A stretch of DNA of 40,572 bases, from positions 1-40,572 of the forward strand of contig JARGPB010000026.1 of NCBI GenBank assembly GCA_029212905.1, read 5' to 3'. Position 1 is the stretch's first letter. Every line of letters starts with the position of its first letter. The DNA is from Thalassovita sp. (GTDB lineage Bacteria > Pseudomonadota > Alphaproteobacteria > Rhodobacterales > Rhodobacteraceae). Below are positions 1-7,605 of this stretch, one piece after another. The translations under genes were made by a program, and so were the position numbers. Below the pieces are notes generated by a model that was not told where the DNA came from, searched no databases, and worked only from the letters and a program-made list of their open reading frames with translations.

Positions 1-55
1 GCCGCCTTGCCTCAAAATTACGGAAGAAGGTGTCTAAAAATATAGGGGCTATTCA
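1..55 (-). repeat. Terminal repeat of an IS3-type element, copy 1
   Basis: These 55 bases occur again without a mismatch at 40204-40258, in the same orientation. Read on the minus strand the block begins TGAATAGCCCCTATATTTTT, which is the TG-start, CCCC-containing terminus usual for IS3-family elements. At 40204-40258 the same block leads into a recognisable IS3 orfA, which supports this reading. The rest of this copy would lie left of base 1. The terminus abuts, and probably interrupts, orfB of a second IS3 element (56-83). Confidence 0.7.
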
Positions 56-391
56 TTTCGGTGTTCTTCGATGAACCTAAACCTCACGGTTTTTGGCTCG
101 CGAAGAACACCGTGGCCTTTTTTAGGATTTCCCTTTCCTCCTTGAGAATGCGGTTCTCACGTCGAAGCCGGTCATTCTCTTGAGCGAGGTTCAAATCCTC
201 TTTTGACACCACATCCGTGGCTCCCCTCTTGCACTGCCGGGCAATGGATGCGCCGTGATCCACTTGTTCAGTGTCGACATGCCCACGCCCAGATCATCGG
301 CAACCTGTTTGCGCGTCAGCCCACTGGTCAGCGCGATACGCACCGCATCCTGGCGGAATTCGTCCGTCCGTTTTAGTCCCATAGTCAGTCT
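56..391 (-). mobile_element. Truncated IS3-family element
   Basis: This is the left part of an IS3-family insertion sequence read on the minus strand. It holds orfA and about nine codons of the orfB start (RFRFIEEHR), where it is cut by the neighbouring IS terminus at base 55. An A6G run at about 117-123, just before the orfA stop, is the kind of slippery site IS3 elements use for programmed -1 frameshifting to make the OrfAB transposase. With orfB gone, the element cannot move by itself. Its outer boundary near 391 is uncertain because the leader merges into IS30-like sequence. Confidence 0.65.
84..382 (-). pseudogene. IS3-family transposase OrfA, frameshifted
   Basis: The start is the ATG at 382, preceded by an AAAGGAG ribosome site. 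The N-terminal half is a typical HTH_Tnp_1 domain (TDEFRQDAVRIALTSGLTRK, then VADDLGVGMSTLNKWI). After the WITAH residues the frame is lost around 220-245; the expected continuation VVSKEDLNLAQENDRLRREN, followed by NRILKEEREILKKATVFFAS, is readable in another frame and ends at the TGA at 84-86. That second half is the leucine-zipper-like coiled coil of OrfA, which mediates dimerisation. One small insertion or deletion therefore separates the two halves, so the gene is called broken. The family assignment is confident; the subgroup was not determined. Confidence 0.75.
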
Positions 392-420
392 CCTTTGGTG
401 CAGTAAATGCTACCAAAGGA
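391..420. promoter_or_regulatory. Inverted repeat covering the OrfA ribosome site
   Basis: TCCTTTGGT (391-399) and ACCAAAGGA (412-420) form a perfect 9-bp inverted repeat with a 12-base loop. On the minus strand one arm contains the AAAGGAG ribosome site of the IS3 orfA at 382, so a transcript entering from outside could hide it in a hairpin. That role is inferred; hairpins of this kind protect several IS elements from read-through expression. The sequence also matches an IS30 internal segment, so the fold may be incidental. Confidence 0.35.
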
Positions 421-445
421 GCGGCATCAAACCGCGATAGGTCCA
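392..445 (+). mobile_element. 54-base fragment of an IS30-type transposase gene
   Basis: The plus strand here aligns without gaps to the minus strand of 40572-40519, with about eight mismatches in 54 bases. It reads MLPKERHQTAIGP, against MLSKERHQTATGP in the IS30 transposase at the right end. The fragment carries a TAA just before this stretch, so it is not functional. It lies between the IS3 element and the MFS relic and marks an old insertion or deletion joint. Confidence 0.6.
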
Positions 446-745
446 TTGAATACCCCACGCCGATGACCAGCCAGATGCCCAGCAGAAGAGGCCAGGTCAA
501 ACCAGTCGCCAGGATCGCCGCCGCCAGTGTCAGAAGTGCGGCGATCATGGCCCCCAGGCCTCGACAACCATCACGGGCCTGTCCGCCACGTGATCCAGCA
601 CACGCGGCAAAATCAGTGCGGCGATCATGCTGCCGGTACATACATGAAACCTGGGGCCGCGCCAAGCCACGGCTCGCGGCCATCCGCACCGCATCACGCC
701 GGAACTAAAACGGGGGCAAAACCAAGCAGAGATTGGGCCATAAAC
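446..745 (-). pseudogene. Decayed MFS transporter fragment
   Basis: Pieces of a hydrophobic transporter can be read on the minus strand in shifting frames: MAQSLLGFAPVLVPA, then APGFMYVPA, then MIAALILPRVLDHVADRPVM, then MIAALLTLAAAILATGLTWP followed by LLLGIWLVIGVGYS. The order and character match consecutive membrane segments of a major facilitator protein, with a basic cytoplasmic loop near RVLDHVADR. At least two frameshifts and stops interrupt it, and the IS30/IS3 fragments cut it after GVGYS. It follows the GST relic in the same direction, so it was probably the next gene of the aromatic operon. The substrate cannot be told. The MFS assignment is from pattern only. Confidence 0.5.
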
Positions 746-904
746 TTGGCACCAACCCTTGCGGATTTTTCGCCAGATACTCTGGCGTGCGGGTTTCCAC
801 GTCGCGCAGACGTAAGGGACATAGTCATAGTTCAGCCCCCTGAGGCTCAACGCGGCGCGCAGCCGTGTTGAGGTGGAAGAGCGGAAGAAGTTGTGCAACT
901 TCAG
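743..904 (-). pseudogene. Maleylpyruvate/maleylacetoacetate isomerase (zeta-class GST), N-terminal fragment
   Basis: The minus strand reads LHNFFRSSTSTRLRAALSLR then GLNYDYVPY, the glutathione-binding N terminus of zeta-class GSTs with the SSTS motif. After VPY the frame slips, and RLRDVETRTPEYLAKNPQGL then VPSL continues the same fold in another frame, after which the similarity stops. Only about 55 of the usual 210-215 residues remain. In-frame start codons are a TTG or a CTG, not ATG. It begins about ten bases after the fumarylpyruvate hydrolase stop. A GST of this class normally isomerises maleylpyruvate to fumarylpyruvate using glutathione, the step just before that hydrolase. Loss of this gene would leave the pathway dependent on another isomerase elsewhere. 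Confidence 0.7.
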
Positions 905-913
905 GAGGATGGA

Positions 914-1612
914 TCAGGACTCTTTCGGGCCGATGGGCGTCTCGATGGAGCCAAGCCCCTCGATCGACACTACGCAGACATCGCCCGGTACCATGGCGCC
1001 AACACCTGCGGGCGTGCCGGTCATGATGATATCGCCGGGGGCGAGCGCGATGGAGTGCGATAGGATGGAGATGATCTCTGGCACGGACCAGATCAGTTCA
1101 TTCAGGTCTGCGTCCTGTTTTACCTCACCGTTCACGGTGAGCTTGATCGCCCCTTTGTCCGGGTGGCCGATTTTCTCGACCGGGAACACCGGGCCGATCA
1201 CGGCGGAGCGGTCAAACGCCTTGCCCCAGTCCCACGGACGACCCTGTTCGCGGGCTTTGAGTTGCAGATCGCGGCGGGTCAGATCGTTGCCGATGGCATA
1301 GCCCCAGACATGAGAGAGGCTGTCGGCCTCGAGGATATTTTTGCCGCCGGTGCCGATCACGGCAACCAACTCGGCCTCGTAGTGAAAATTTTCGGTCCCG
1401 GGCGGATAGGCTACGGTCTCGCCGCTTTCGACGACCGCGTCGGCCGGTTTGGTGAAGAAGAAGGGCGGATCACGATCCGGGTCCTTGCCCATCTCACGGG
1501 CGTGGGCGGCGTAGTTGCGGCCCACACAGAAGATGCGACGGACCGGCAGGCGATCATCGCTGCCATCCACGGCCACGGTGGCCGGTTCGGCGGGGGGGAA
1601 AACGTAAGTCAA
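914..1612 (-). CDS. Fumarylpyruvate hydrolase (FAH family)
   Basis: This 232-residue protein belongs to the fumarylacetoacetate hydrolase family. It cleaves fumarylpyruvate to fumarate and pyruvate in the gentisate pathway, in the cytoplasm. The family's metal-site segment is visible (FHYEAELVAVIG, about residues 76-87), as are the N-terminal CVGRNYAAHAREMG segment and the late GDIIMTGTPAGVG motif. The size fits the short NagK-type hydrolases rather than the roughly 420-residue eukaryotic-like FAH enzymes. The start is a TTG, with an AAAGGAAAA ribosome site about seven bases upstream. It is the last intact gene of the leftward operon and sits 23 bases after the alcohol dehydrogenase. The isomerase relic beside it supports fumarylpyruvate as substrate; a related acylpyruvase activity is the alternative. 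Confidence 0.8.
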   Translation of the reverse strand: MTYVFPPAEPATVAVDGSDDRLPVRRIFCVGRNYAAHAREMGKDPDRDPPFFFTKPADAVVESGETVAYPPGTENFHYEAELVAVIGTGGKNILEADSLSHVWGYAIGNDLTRRDLQLKAREQGRPWDWGKAFDRSAVIGPVFPVEKIGHPDKGAIKLTVNGEVKQDADLNELIWSVPEIISILSHSIALAPGDIIMTGTPAGVGAMVPGDVCVVSIEGLGSIETPIGPKES

Positions 1613-1635
1613 TGCTTTTTCCTTTTCATGGTGGG

Positions 1636-2796
1636 TCAGGCCGAGGGTTTCATCAAGATGACGGGTTTGACGACCTTGCCGCTTTCCATGTCCTCGATTG
1701 CTTGATTGATCTGAATTAGAGGATAGGTCTTGATTAGGCGATCGATAGGAAACTGGCCGCGTTTGTATAATTCGATCAGTTTGGGCACGAAGTCCTTGGG
1801 ACGGCTGTCGCCCTGAAGGATGCCGCGGACGGTGCGTCCGAATAGCATGTGGGTCATATCCAGAGAGGCTTCGGTCCCTAGTGGAGAACCGCCGATCAAT
1901 CCGGTGACACCGCGCGGGGCAAGAATGTCGACAGCGGCGCGCAGAACCTGAGGACGGCCGGTGGTATCGAGGCAGATATCAGCCCCACCCTTGGTTTCCG
2001 ACCGCAGCCGTTCTGCGGTGGCCTCTTCTGGGGACAGGGCCAGTGAGGCGCCAAATTCGACGGCCAATTCGCGGCGCGATTCAACCGGGTCTACCGCGAT
2101 GATTTTTCCAGCACCTTCGGCTTTGGCTGCTGCTATCGCGGCCAAACCGACATTGCCGACACCAAAGATCACGACGCTGGCGCCAAACCGGGGGCGCAGC
2201 GTGTTCAAGATCGCACCGGCCCCGGTCTGAAATCCACAGCCCAATGGCGCGAATATCTGTAAATCGGTGTCGGGGTCGACCTTGACGACATTGCTTTCCA
2301 ACGCGACCGCATGTGTCGCAAAGGAAGACTGCTGAAAGAACGCACCATGAATGTCATCTTTTTCGGTCTTGTCAGAGGTATCGGGCCAATCCAGCGCGGA
2401 AGGGGTGGTCCATTCGCCATCTGCATAGCGGTAGGCAGAGAAGTTCATCTCCATATGGTGCCAGCAATAAGCAATCTCACCGGCGTTGCAGCTAGGACAT
2501 TGGCCGCAGGCGGCGAAGGACATCAGAACTTTGTCGCCGACAGCTACCGTTTTGACACCCTTCCCAACTGCACGCACGATGCCCGCGCCCTCGTGACCGA
2601 GTACGACGGGCATGGGGGTGGGATACCCACCGTCACGGATCATCAGGTCGGTATGGCAAATACCACAGGCTTCGATTTCCACCAGAACCTCGCCAGGCAT
2701 TGGCGGGTTCAGTTTGAGATCTTCGATGGTAAAGGTGCCGCCCTGCTCTCGCAGGACGGCGGCTTTAATCTTGATGGATTCGTTCATGACAAGCAC
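1636..2796 (-). CDS. Zinc-dependent aryl-alcohol dehydrogenase
   Basis: This 386-residue medium-chain dehydrogenase oxidises a primary, probably aromatic, alcohol to the aldehyde with NAD. Catalytic zinc residues are seen in CGICHTD (Cys44) and GHEGAG (His68). The structural zinc set is Cys97, Cys100, Cys103 and Cys111 in ACGQCPSCNAGEIAYC. The Rossmann motif is GVGNVG, followed by an acidic residue in AVDPVES, which favours NAD over NADP. The overall pattern resembles benzyl-alcohol dehydrogenase (XylB-like). Translation may begin at the GTG at 2796 or at an ATG three codons later. The gene follows the aldehyde dehydrogenase by four bases, so the two enzymes very likely act in sequence. The precise substrate cannot be read from sequence. 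Confidence 0.85.
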   Translation of the reverse strand: MLVMNESIKIKAAVLREQGGTFTIEDLKLNPPMPGEVLVEIEACGICHTDLMIRDGGYPTPMPVVLGHEGAGIVRAVGKGVKTVAVGDKVLMSFAACGQCPSCNAGEIAYCWHHMEMNFSAYRYADGEWTTPSALDWPDTSDKTEKDDIHGAFFQQSSFATHAVALESNVVKVDPDTDLQIFAPLGCGFQTGAGAILNTLRPRFGASVVIFGVGNVGLAAIAAAKAEGAGKIIAVDPVESRRELAVEFGASLALSPEEATAERLRSETKGGADICLDTTGRPQVLRAAVDILAPRGVTGLIGGSPLGTEASLDMTHMLFGRTVRGILQGDSRPKDFVPKLIELYKRGQFPIDRLIKTYPLIQINQAIEDMESGKVVKPVILMKPSA

Positions 2797-2799
2797 CGT

Positions 2800-4275
2800 T
2801 CAAAAGGGGTATTCAGGGATTTGCGAATTGACAGTGATCCACTGCCATTGGCTGTACTCATCCGCCATCGACGGCCCCCCCGAGCGCGCACCATTCCCCG
2901 ATGCACCCATTCCGCCGATCGGGCCAAACACTTCGTGCACGACGGTTTGGTCGTTGATATGCACGATCCCGGTCTTGACGCCGTTGGCGATGCGGTTCGC
3001 GCAGGCCAGATCATTGGTGAAGACTGAGGTTGCCAAGCCGTATTCAACCGAATTGGCCAAGTCTATGGCCTCTTCCTCGGTTTTGAAGGTCGTAATCGGG
3101 GCAATCGGCCCGAAAATCTCTTCTTTGAACAGAGCCATGTCGCGGGTCACACCCGAGACGACGGCAGGCTTGTACATCAGGCCTTCGCGACCACCCGCAT
3201 ATTGCGCGGTCGCACCTTGTGCGATGGTTCGATCATAGATGTCCTGTGCCCGCGCAGCCTGCGTTTCGTTGATCATCGGGCCAAGGTGAACCTGCTGCGT
3301 AGCTGGATCGCCAACATGCAGGTTGGCGGCTTTCTCGGCGAGGATTGCTGCGTATTCGTCAGCCACATCTTCATGAACCAGGTGGCGACCGATGGTAAAG
3401 CAGATTTGGCCCTGATGGAAAAAAGAACCAAAGGCGGTAGCTGAAGCCACGGCTTTCAGGTCAGTGTCGGGGAAAATGATGGTCGCGTTGTTGCCACCAA
3501 GCTCCAGCGCAACTTTCTTCAGGTTTTCACCGGCTGTGGCGCCCACTTTGCGGCCCGTCGCGGTCGAGCCGGTAAAGGACACCATGTTGACACCTGGGTG
3601 TGAACACAGGGCTGCGCCTATATCGCCCCCGCCGGGTACAACTGTCACCAGACCTGCCGGGGCTCCAGCCAGTTCCACCAGCTTCGCGAACAGGTAACCG
3701 CCGCAGATCGGTGTTTGTGCGTCAGGTTTCAGAACGCAACCATTGCCCATGGCAAGGGCGGGCATGATCACACGCGCGGCCAGCACGAAAGGAGAGTTCC
3801 ACGGGGTGATCACTGCCACCACGCCAAGAGGAACTCTGCGCGCTTTGCTTTCACGCGGGAATGAGGACGACAGGATGTAGCCTTCGGGTTGATCTGTCAG
3901 GCTTGCTGCACCAAGCGCATCGCGCGCCGAGGTTAGAACCTCGAATGGTGCCTTTGGCGGGATCGAACCGGTTTCCCGAATGATCCAGGCCCCGATCTCT
4001 TCTTGATGCACATGGCAAAGCCGAGCGAACTCGCGCAGGACATCGCCCCGCTCCACAGGGGTTTTCTTGGCCCATTCTTCCTGCGCTTGGTGGGCGGTCG
4101 CAACGGCAGCGTCCACGTCTTTAATCGAGGCCAGACCGGCTTTGAACAGCTCCTCGCCGGTGGCCTTATCGGTCACGTCGATGGTGCCACCGGTTGCAGG
4201 GGTGGGCTTGTCCAGAATGATGCTGCCTTCATAGTCAGCGTTCAGCAGGACGGCGTCTTGCATTAGGTCTTTCAT
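2800..4275 (-). CDS. Aryl-aldehyde (benzaldehyde-type) dehydrogenase
   Basis: This 491-residue aldehyde dehydrogenase oxidises an aldehyde to the carboxylate. Key residues are present: Asn160 in the TPWNSPF segment, Glu258 in LELGGNN, and nucleophile Cys292 in FHQGQICF. The GSTATGRK segment of the cofactor fold is also visible. The GQIC active-site context is common in benzaldehyde/vanillin-type dehydrogenases. The ATG at 4275 is chosen because a strong GGAGGAG site lies upstream and it overlaps the livM stop in an ATGA; an upstream in-frame extension to 4383 would lie inside livM and lacks family similarity. Its place beside an alcohol dehydrogenase and an importer suggests conversion of an imported aromatic alcohol to an acid. 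NAD or NADP use is unresolved. Confidence 0.87.
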   Translation of the reverse strand: MKDLMQDAVLLNADYEGSIILDKPTPATGGTIDVTDKATGEELFKAGLASIKDVDAAVATAHQAQEEWAKKTPVERGDVLREFARLCHVHQEEIGAWIIRETGSIPPKAPFEVLTSARDALGAASLTDQPEGYILSSSFPRESKARRVPLGVVAVITPWNSPFVLAARVIMPALAMGNGCVLKPDAQTPICGGYLFAKLVELAGAPAGLVTVVPGGGDIGAALCSHPGVNMVSFTGSTATGRKVGATAGENLKKVALELGGNNATIIFPDTDLKAVASATAFGSFFHQGQICFTIGRHLVHEDVADEYAAILAEKAANLHVGDPATQQVHLGPMINETQAARAQDIYDRTIAQGATAQYAGGREGLMYKPAVVSGVTRDMALFKEEIFGPIAPITTFKTEEEAIDLANSVEYGLATSVFTNDLACANRIANGVKTGIVHINDQTVVHEVFGPIGGMGASGNGARSGGPSMADEYSQWQWITVNSQIPEYPF

Positions 4276-5303
4276 AGGTTTGTCTCCTCCACTGAGTTGT
4301 CTTTGGATGTGTTGGTCGTGGCAAAGGCGGGCCAGCCAGCCGGCAGGACGCGCAGCTTGGTGCGGGCATAGACCGCGCCCCACAGCCCCCGCGGGGCGAA
4401 CAGCATGACACCGATGGCCAGCAGCCCCAGAACGATCAGGTAGGCCGGGCCATAGTCGGCCAGCAGAACCCGCAAAATGAAGAACACGGCTGTGCCGACG
4501 ATCGGACCTTCAAGGCGACCGATCCCCCCGATCACGACGATGAAAATCGTGTAGGCCGTCCAGTCGAACAGGCTGAATGCGCTGTCCGGGGTGATCCGCA
4601 GCTTGGTCAACAGGATGACGCCGCCCACGGCCCCGGTCAGCACCGCAACCCCAAGGAAGACGCCTATGGACAGGCGGCGGGTGTCGATGCCCACGGCCTC
4701 GGACGCGGTGGGCTCGTCGCGCATGGCGGTCAGCGCCAGACCCCACCGGCTGCGCATCAGCAGATAACTTGCGGTCAGCACAAGAGCGGTGACGGCCAGT
4801 GCGGTCCAATAGATCGCATGCTCGCGGCCCACCCGGTCAGGCGAGATTTGGCGCGCGATGGCCGCTGGAACGCTGGCCCCGCCGCCGCCGCCCACATAGT
4901 TTACATTGGCGACGATCAGCAGCGTCAGCTCTGCCACAACCCACGTGCCGATGGCGAATGTTGCGCCTTTCAGGCGGAACAGGAAGGGCGAGAAGAACAG
5001 CGCGAGAAGCCCGGATGCCATGGCCCCCGCGGCCACGGCCAACCAGAAGGGCCCCCCGATTTTCACCAGCACGACCCACGACGCATAGGCACCGATCCCC
5101 ACAAAGGCCTGTTGTCCGACCGAGACAAGGCCGGCATAACCAGCCAGCAGGTTCCACAGCATGGCCAGAGAAAGGTAGATGTAGATCTCGGTGCTCAGCC
5201 GGACGCCAGAGGCCGAAACGGCAAAGGGAAGTAGTGCGAGAAGAATTACGACAATCGCAATACGGAGCACACCCGATAGGGTTGTTTTCAGATCGATGGT
5301 CAT
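4272..5303 (-). CDS. Branched-chain-type ABC transporter permease (LivM-like)
   Basis: This 343-residue inner-membrane permease of the HAAT family has many hydrophobic segments. Diagnostic stretches are WNLLAGYAGLVSVGQQAFVG, the cytoplasmic coupling loop around RSRWGLALTAMRDEPTASEA, and GGIGRLEGPIVGTAVF. It would pair with the LivH-like protein to form the channel. It overlaps livH by four bases at its start and the aldehyde dehydrogenase by four bases at its end, so it is translationally coupled to both. Many HAAT systems in aromatic degradation clusters import aromatic acids or related compounds, which fits the context better than amino acids. The substrate is inferred. Confidence 0.87.
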   Translation of the reverse strand: MTIDLKTTLSGVLRIAIVVILLALLPFAVSASGVRLSTEIYIYLSLAMLWNLLAGYAGLVSVGQQAFVGIGAYASWVVLVKIGGPFWLAVAAGAMASGLLALFFSPFLFRLKGATFAIGTWVVAELTLLIVANVNYVGGGGGASVPAAIARQISPDRVGREHAIYWTALAVTALVLTASYLLMRSRWGLALTAMRDEPTASEAVGIDTRRLSIGVFLGVAVLTGAVGGVILLTKLRITPDSAFSLFDWTAYTIFIVVIGGIGRLEGPIVGTAVFFILRVLLADYGPAYLIVLGLLAIGVMLFAPRGLWGAVYARTKLRVLPAGWPAFATTNTSKDNSVEETNL

Positions 5304-6166
5304 TCGGAAATCCTCGGCATCAGGCCCTGCGGGCGGAAAGCCAGCACCAGCAGGAACACGACGTGTCCGCCGATGGATTGCCAGCCCGGATCAATGGTTC
5401 CAGCGGTAACCTGTGCGATGCCAATCAAAAGGGCGCCCAGCATCGTTCCCCAGAAACTACCCAATCCGCCGATTATGACGGCCTCGAAAGCCACCAAAAG
5501 GCGCGAGGGTCCAGTGAAGGGGTCGATGTTGTTGCGCAGGGCCAACAAGATGCCAGCGATGGCGATGACGACAAAGGCGATGGCTGAGGCGATTGCAAAG
5601 ATGTGGCGCGGGTTTAGGCCGATCAATCCTAGGGTCGCGACGTCATCCGACGCGGCCCGCAGGCGGCGGCCCAGTTTCGAGCCGAAAAAGACATATTGCA
5701 GCCCTCCGGCCAGCCCGACGGCCACCGCGAAGATCAATACATCAAGCGCCCCGAAGGAAAGTGAGCCAACCGGCACAACCGCTTCGGACAGCGCGTCAAT
5801 GCGCAGCCGCTGTGTGTCGGCAGAAAACACGAGCAAAAACAAGTTTTGCAACACTACAGACAGGCCGAATGTCACCAGAAGTGGCCGCAATGGATCACTG
5901 TCCAGAACGCGGTTCAGTAAGACCCGCTGCATCACATAGCCGAACGGTGCAAAGGCCGCCGCGACAAGAATAAGCGTAATCGGGCTGGCTTCGGTTGCGC
6001 CGAATGAGAAAGCAATCGCAACGTAAACTGCCGCGATCATCAGGTCGCCATGCGCTAGGTTCACTAGGCGCATGACCCCGAAAACCAGTGACAGGCCGAT
6101 AGCAGAGATCGCGTACAACCCGCCCAGAAGCGTCCCTTGCAAAAGTATATCCAAGAGCGTGTTCAT
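5300..6166 (-). CDS. Branched-chain-type ABC transporter permease (LivH-like)
   Basis: This 288-residue membrane permease is the partner of LivM. It begins with the family's typical N terminus (LLQGTLLGGLYAISAIGLSL, then VFGVMRLVNLAHGD) and carries the late GGLGSFWGTMLGALLIG segment of LivH proteins. About eight membrane helices are apparent. The start overlaps the livF stop and the end overlaps the livM start, each by four bases. Its role is to form half of the translocation pore for the ligand delivered by the periplasmic binding protein encoded upstream. The assignment to the HAAT permease family is firm; the transported compound is unknown. Confidence 0.87.
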   Translation of the reverse strand: MNTLLDILLQGTLLGGLYAISAIGLSLVFGVMRLVNLAHGDLMIAAVYVAIAFSFGATEASPITLILVAAAFAPFGYVMQRVLLNRVLDSDPLRPLLVTFGLSVVLQNLFLLVFSADTQRLRIDALSEAVVPVGSLSFGALDVLIFAVAVGLAGGLQYVFFGSKLGRRLRAASDDVATLGLIGLNPRHIFAIASAIAFVVIAIAGILLALRNNIDPFTGPSRLLVAFEAVIIGGLGSFWGTMLGALLIGIAQVTAGTIDPGWQSIGGHVVFLLVLAFRPQGLMPRISE

Positions 6167-6873
6167 GTTGTTTCCATTCCGAAGTAGGCCGCAGTGATAT
6201 CTTCCGGCGACAGGCTGTCGGGCGTGCCCGTCAGAACAACGCGCCCGCTGCGCATACAGACCAAGTGGTCCGAAACCCGCTTGGCGGCCTCGACATCCTG
6301 TTCGACCACCAGAAGCGAGGTCCCCTGGCGGGCTACCTCTTTCAGGCTTTCGTAAATGTCCTTGATAATGATGGGGGCTAGACCGAGTGAGAGTTCGTCA
6401 CACAATAACAGTGATGGGTTGCTCAGAAGCCCGCGCCCGATGGCAACCATTTGCTGTTGCCCGCCCGACAGGGCAGTCGAGGGGCGATCGGCAAAGTCGC
6501 GCAGGATCGGGAACAGGTCATAGACCCGTTCTAATGTCCAATGTCCTTTGCGTCCGACTTCGGCAGCCAGTTGGAGGTTTTCCTGAACACTGAGAGAGCG
6601 GAACAGCTTTCGACCCTCGGGGATTAGGACCACGCCGCGCGAGACAACCAGATGCGGCTGGCCCTGCGGCAACGGGGCGCCATCAAATGCAACGGTTCCG
6701 GCCACGCGCCCTTCGTGAGCACCTGCAATCACGCGCATCAGGGTCGATTTTCCCGCGCCGTTCGAGCCGACAAGCCCAAGGCATTCGCCTTGTTCAAGTG
6801 ACAGGTCAACGCCGTAGAGTGCTTTGAAATCGCCGTAGAATGCCTCGATATTTGATACTTCCAGAAGGCTCAT
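6163..6873 (-). CDS. ABC transporter ATP-binding protein (LivF-like)
   Basis: This 236-residue ATPase powers the importer. It has a Walker A motif (GSNGAGKST), signature sequence (LSGGQQQM), Walker B region (LLLCDELSLGLAP) and a switch histidine region (LLVVEQDVEAAKR, where His is replaced by the Gln/Asp context usual in LivF). The MSLLEVSNIEAFYGDFKALY N terminus is typical for LivF rather than LivG. It overlaps livG at its start and livH at its end by four bases each. It acts as a heterodimer with LivG on the cytoplasmic face. Confidence 0.87.
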   Translation of the reverse strand: MSLLEVSNIEAFYGDFKALYGVDLSLEQGECLGLVGSNGAGKSTLMRVIAGAHEGRVAGTVAFDGAPLPQGQPHLVVSRGVVLIPEGRKLFRSLSVQENLQLAAEVGRKGHWTLERVYDLFPILRDFADRPSTALSGGQQQMVAIGRGLLSNPSLLLCDELSLGLAPIIIKDIYESLKEVARQGTSLLVVEQDVEAAKRVSDHLVCMRSGRVVLTGTPDSLSPEDITAAYFGMETT

Positions 6874-7598
6874 GCCACGGCCTCCGCACTGCCGAGGTAG
6901 ATTTCGCGTACCGCTTGGGACCGCATCACCTCTTCGGGGGCACCGTCAGCGATGATATCGCCCGCGTTTACGGCGATGATCCTGCTGGCGACTTTCACCA
7001 ATGCGTGCAGAACGTGTTCGATCCACAGCACGGTGATGCCGTCGGCGTTCAGCTTGCCGATCAACTCGATCAACGAAGCGCATTCCGCATCGGTTAGGCC
7101 TCCGGCGATCTCGTCCAACAACAGCAGTCTCGGACCCGTCACGAGCGCACGGGACAGTTCGAGCCGCTTGCGATCCAAAAGTCGCAGACTCGACGCGGGC
7201 GCCTCGGCCAAGGCTTCCATCCCTGTCTCATGCAATACCCCTTTGCAGACTTCGCGGGCCTCGGCCGCATTCAGGTCGCCTGCAAAACGGGCAGCCACAA
7301 GCAGGTTTTCGAACACCGTCATCCCGCCGAAGGGGCGCGGGATTTGATAGGTGCGGCCAATGCCGCGAGATGCACGAGCCCGCGACGGCAGGCTCGTGAT
7401 ATTGGTGTCTGCGAAAATGACATCACCTGAGTCCGGTGCCGCATCCCCCGAGATCAGGTTGAACAGGCTGGATTTTCCCGCGCCATTGGGCCCGATGATT
7501 CCCAGTGCCTGTCCTTTTGGAACCGCCAATGTCATGTCGTTGGCGATCCGAATCGCGCCATAGGACTTGTTCAGCCCCGTCAGTATCAAGTGTGTCAT
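6870..7598 (-). CDS. ABC transporter ATP-binding protein (LivG-like)
   Basis: This 242-residue ATPase subunit has a Walker A motif (GPNGAGKSS) and the LivG-type insertion with RASRGIGRTYQIPRPFGGMT. The signature region is poorly conserved: LRLLDRKRLELSRALVTGPR stands where LSYGEQR-like residues usually occur, and a Walker B motif LLLLDEIAGGLTDAE follows. The degenerate signature is seen in several LivG proteins of aromatic importers and need not mean loss of function. It starts seven bases after the binding-protein gene and overlaps livF by four bases. Confidence 0.85.
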   Translation of the reverse strand: MTHLILTGLNKSYGAIRIANDMTLAVPKGQALGIIGPNGAGKSSLFNLISGDAAPDSGDVIFADTNITSLPSRARASRGIGRTYQIPRPFGGMTVFENLLVAARFAGDLNAAEAREVCKGVLHETGMEALAEAPASSLRLLDRKRLELSRALVTGPRLLLLDEIAGGLTDAECASLIELIGKLNADGITVLWIEHVLHALVKVASRIIAVNAGDIIADGAPEEVMRSQAVREIYLGSAEAVA

Positions 7599-7605
7599 TT
7601 TTGGA

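Noticed and set aside
2311..3027. A 238-codon plus-strand open frame across the two dehydrogenase genes.
   Set aside because: It is antisense to two well-supported genes, has no family resemblance and is a codon-bias shadow. The same applies to similar long frames opposite lig, pur and dct genes.
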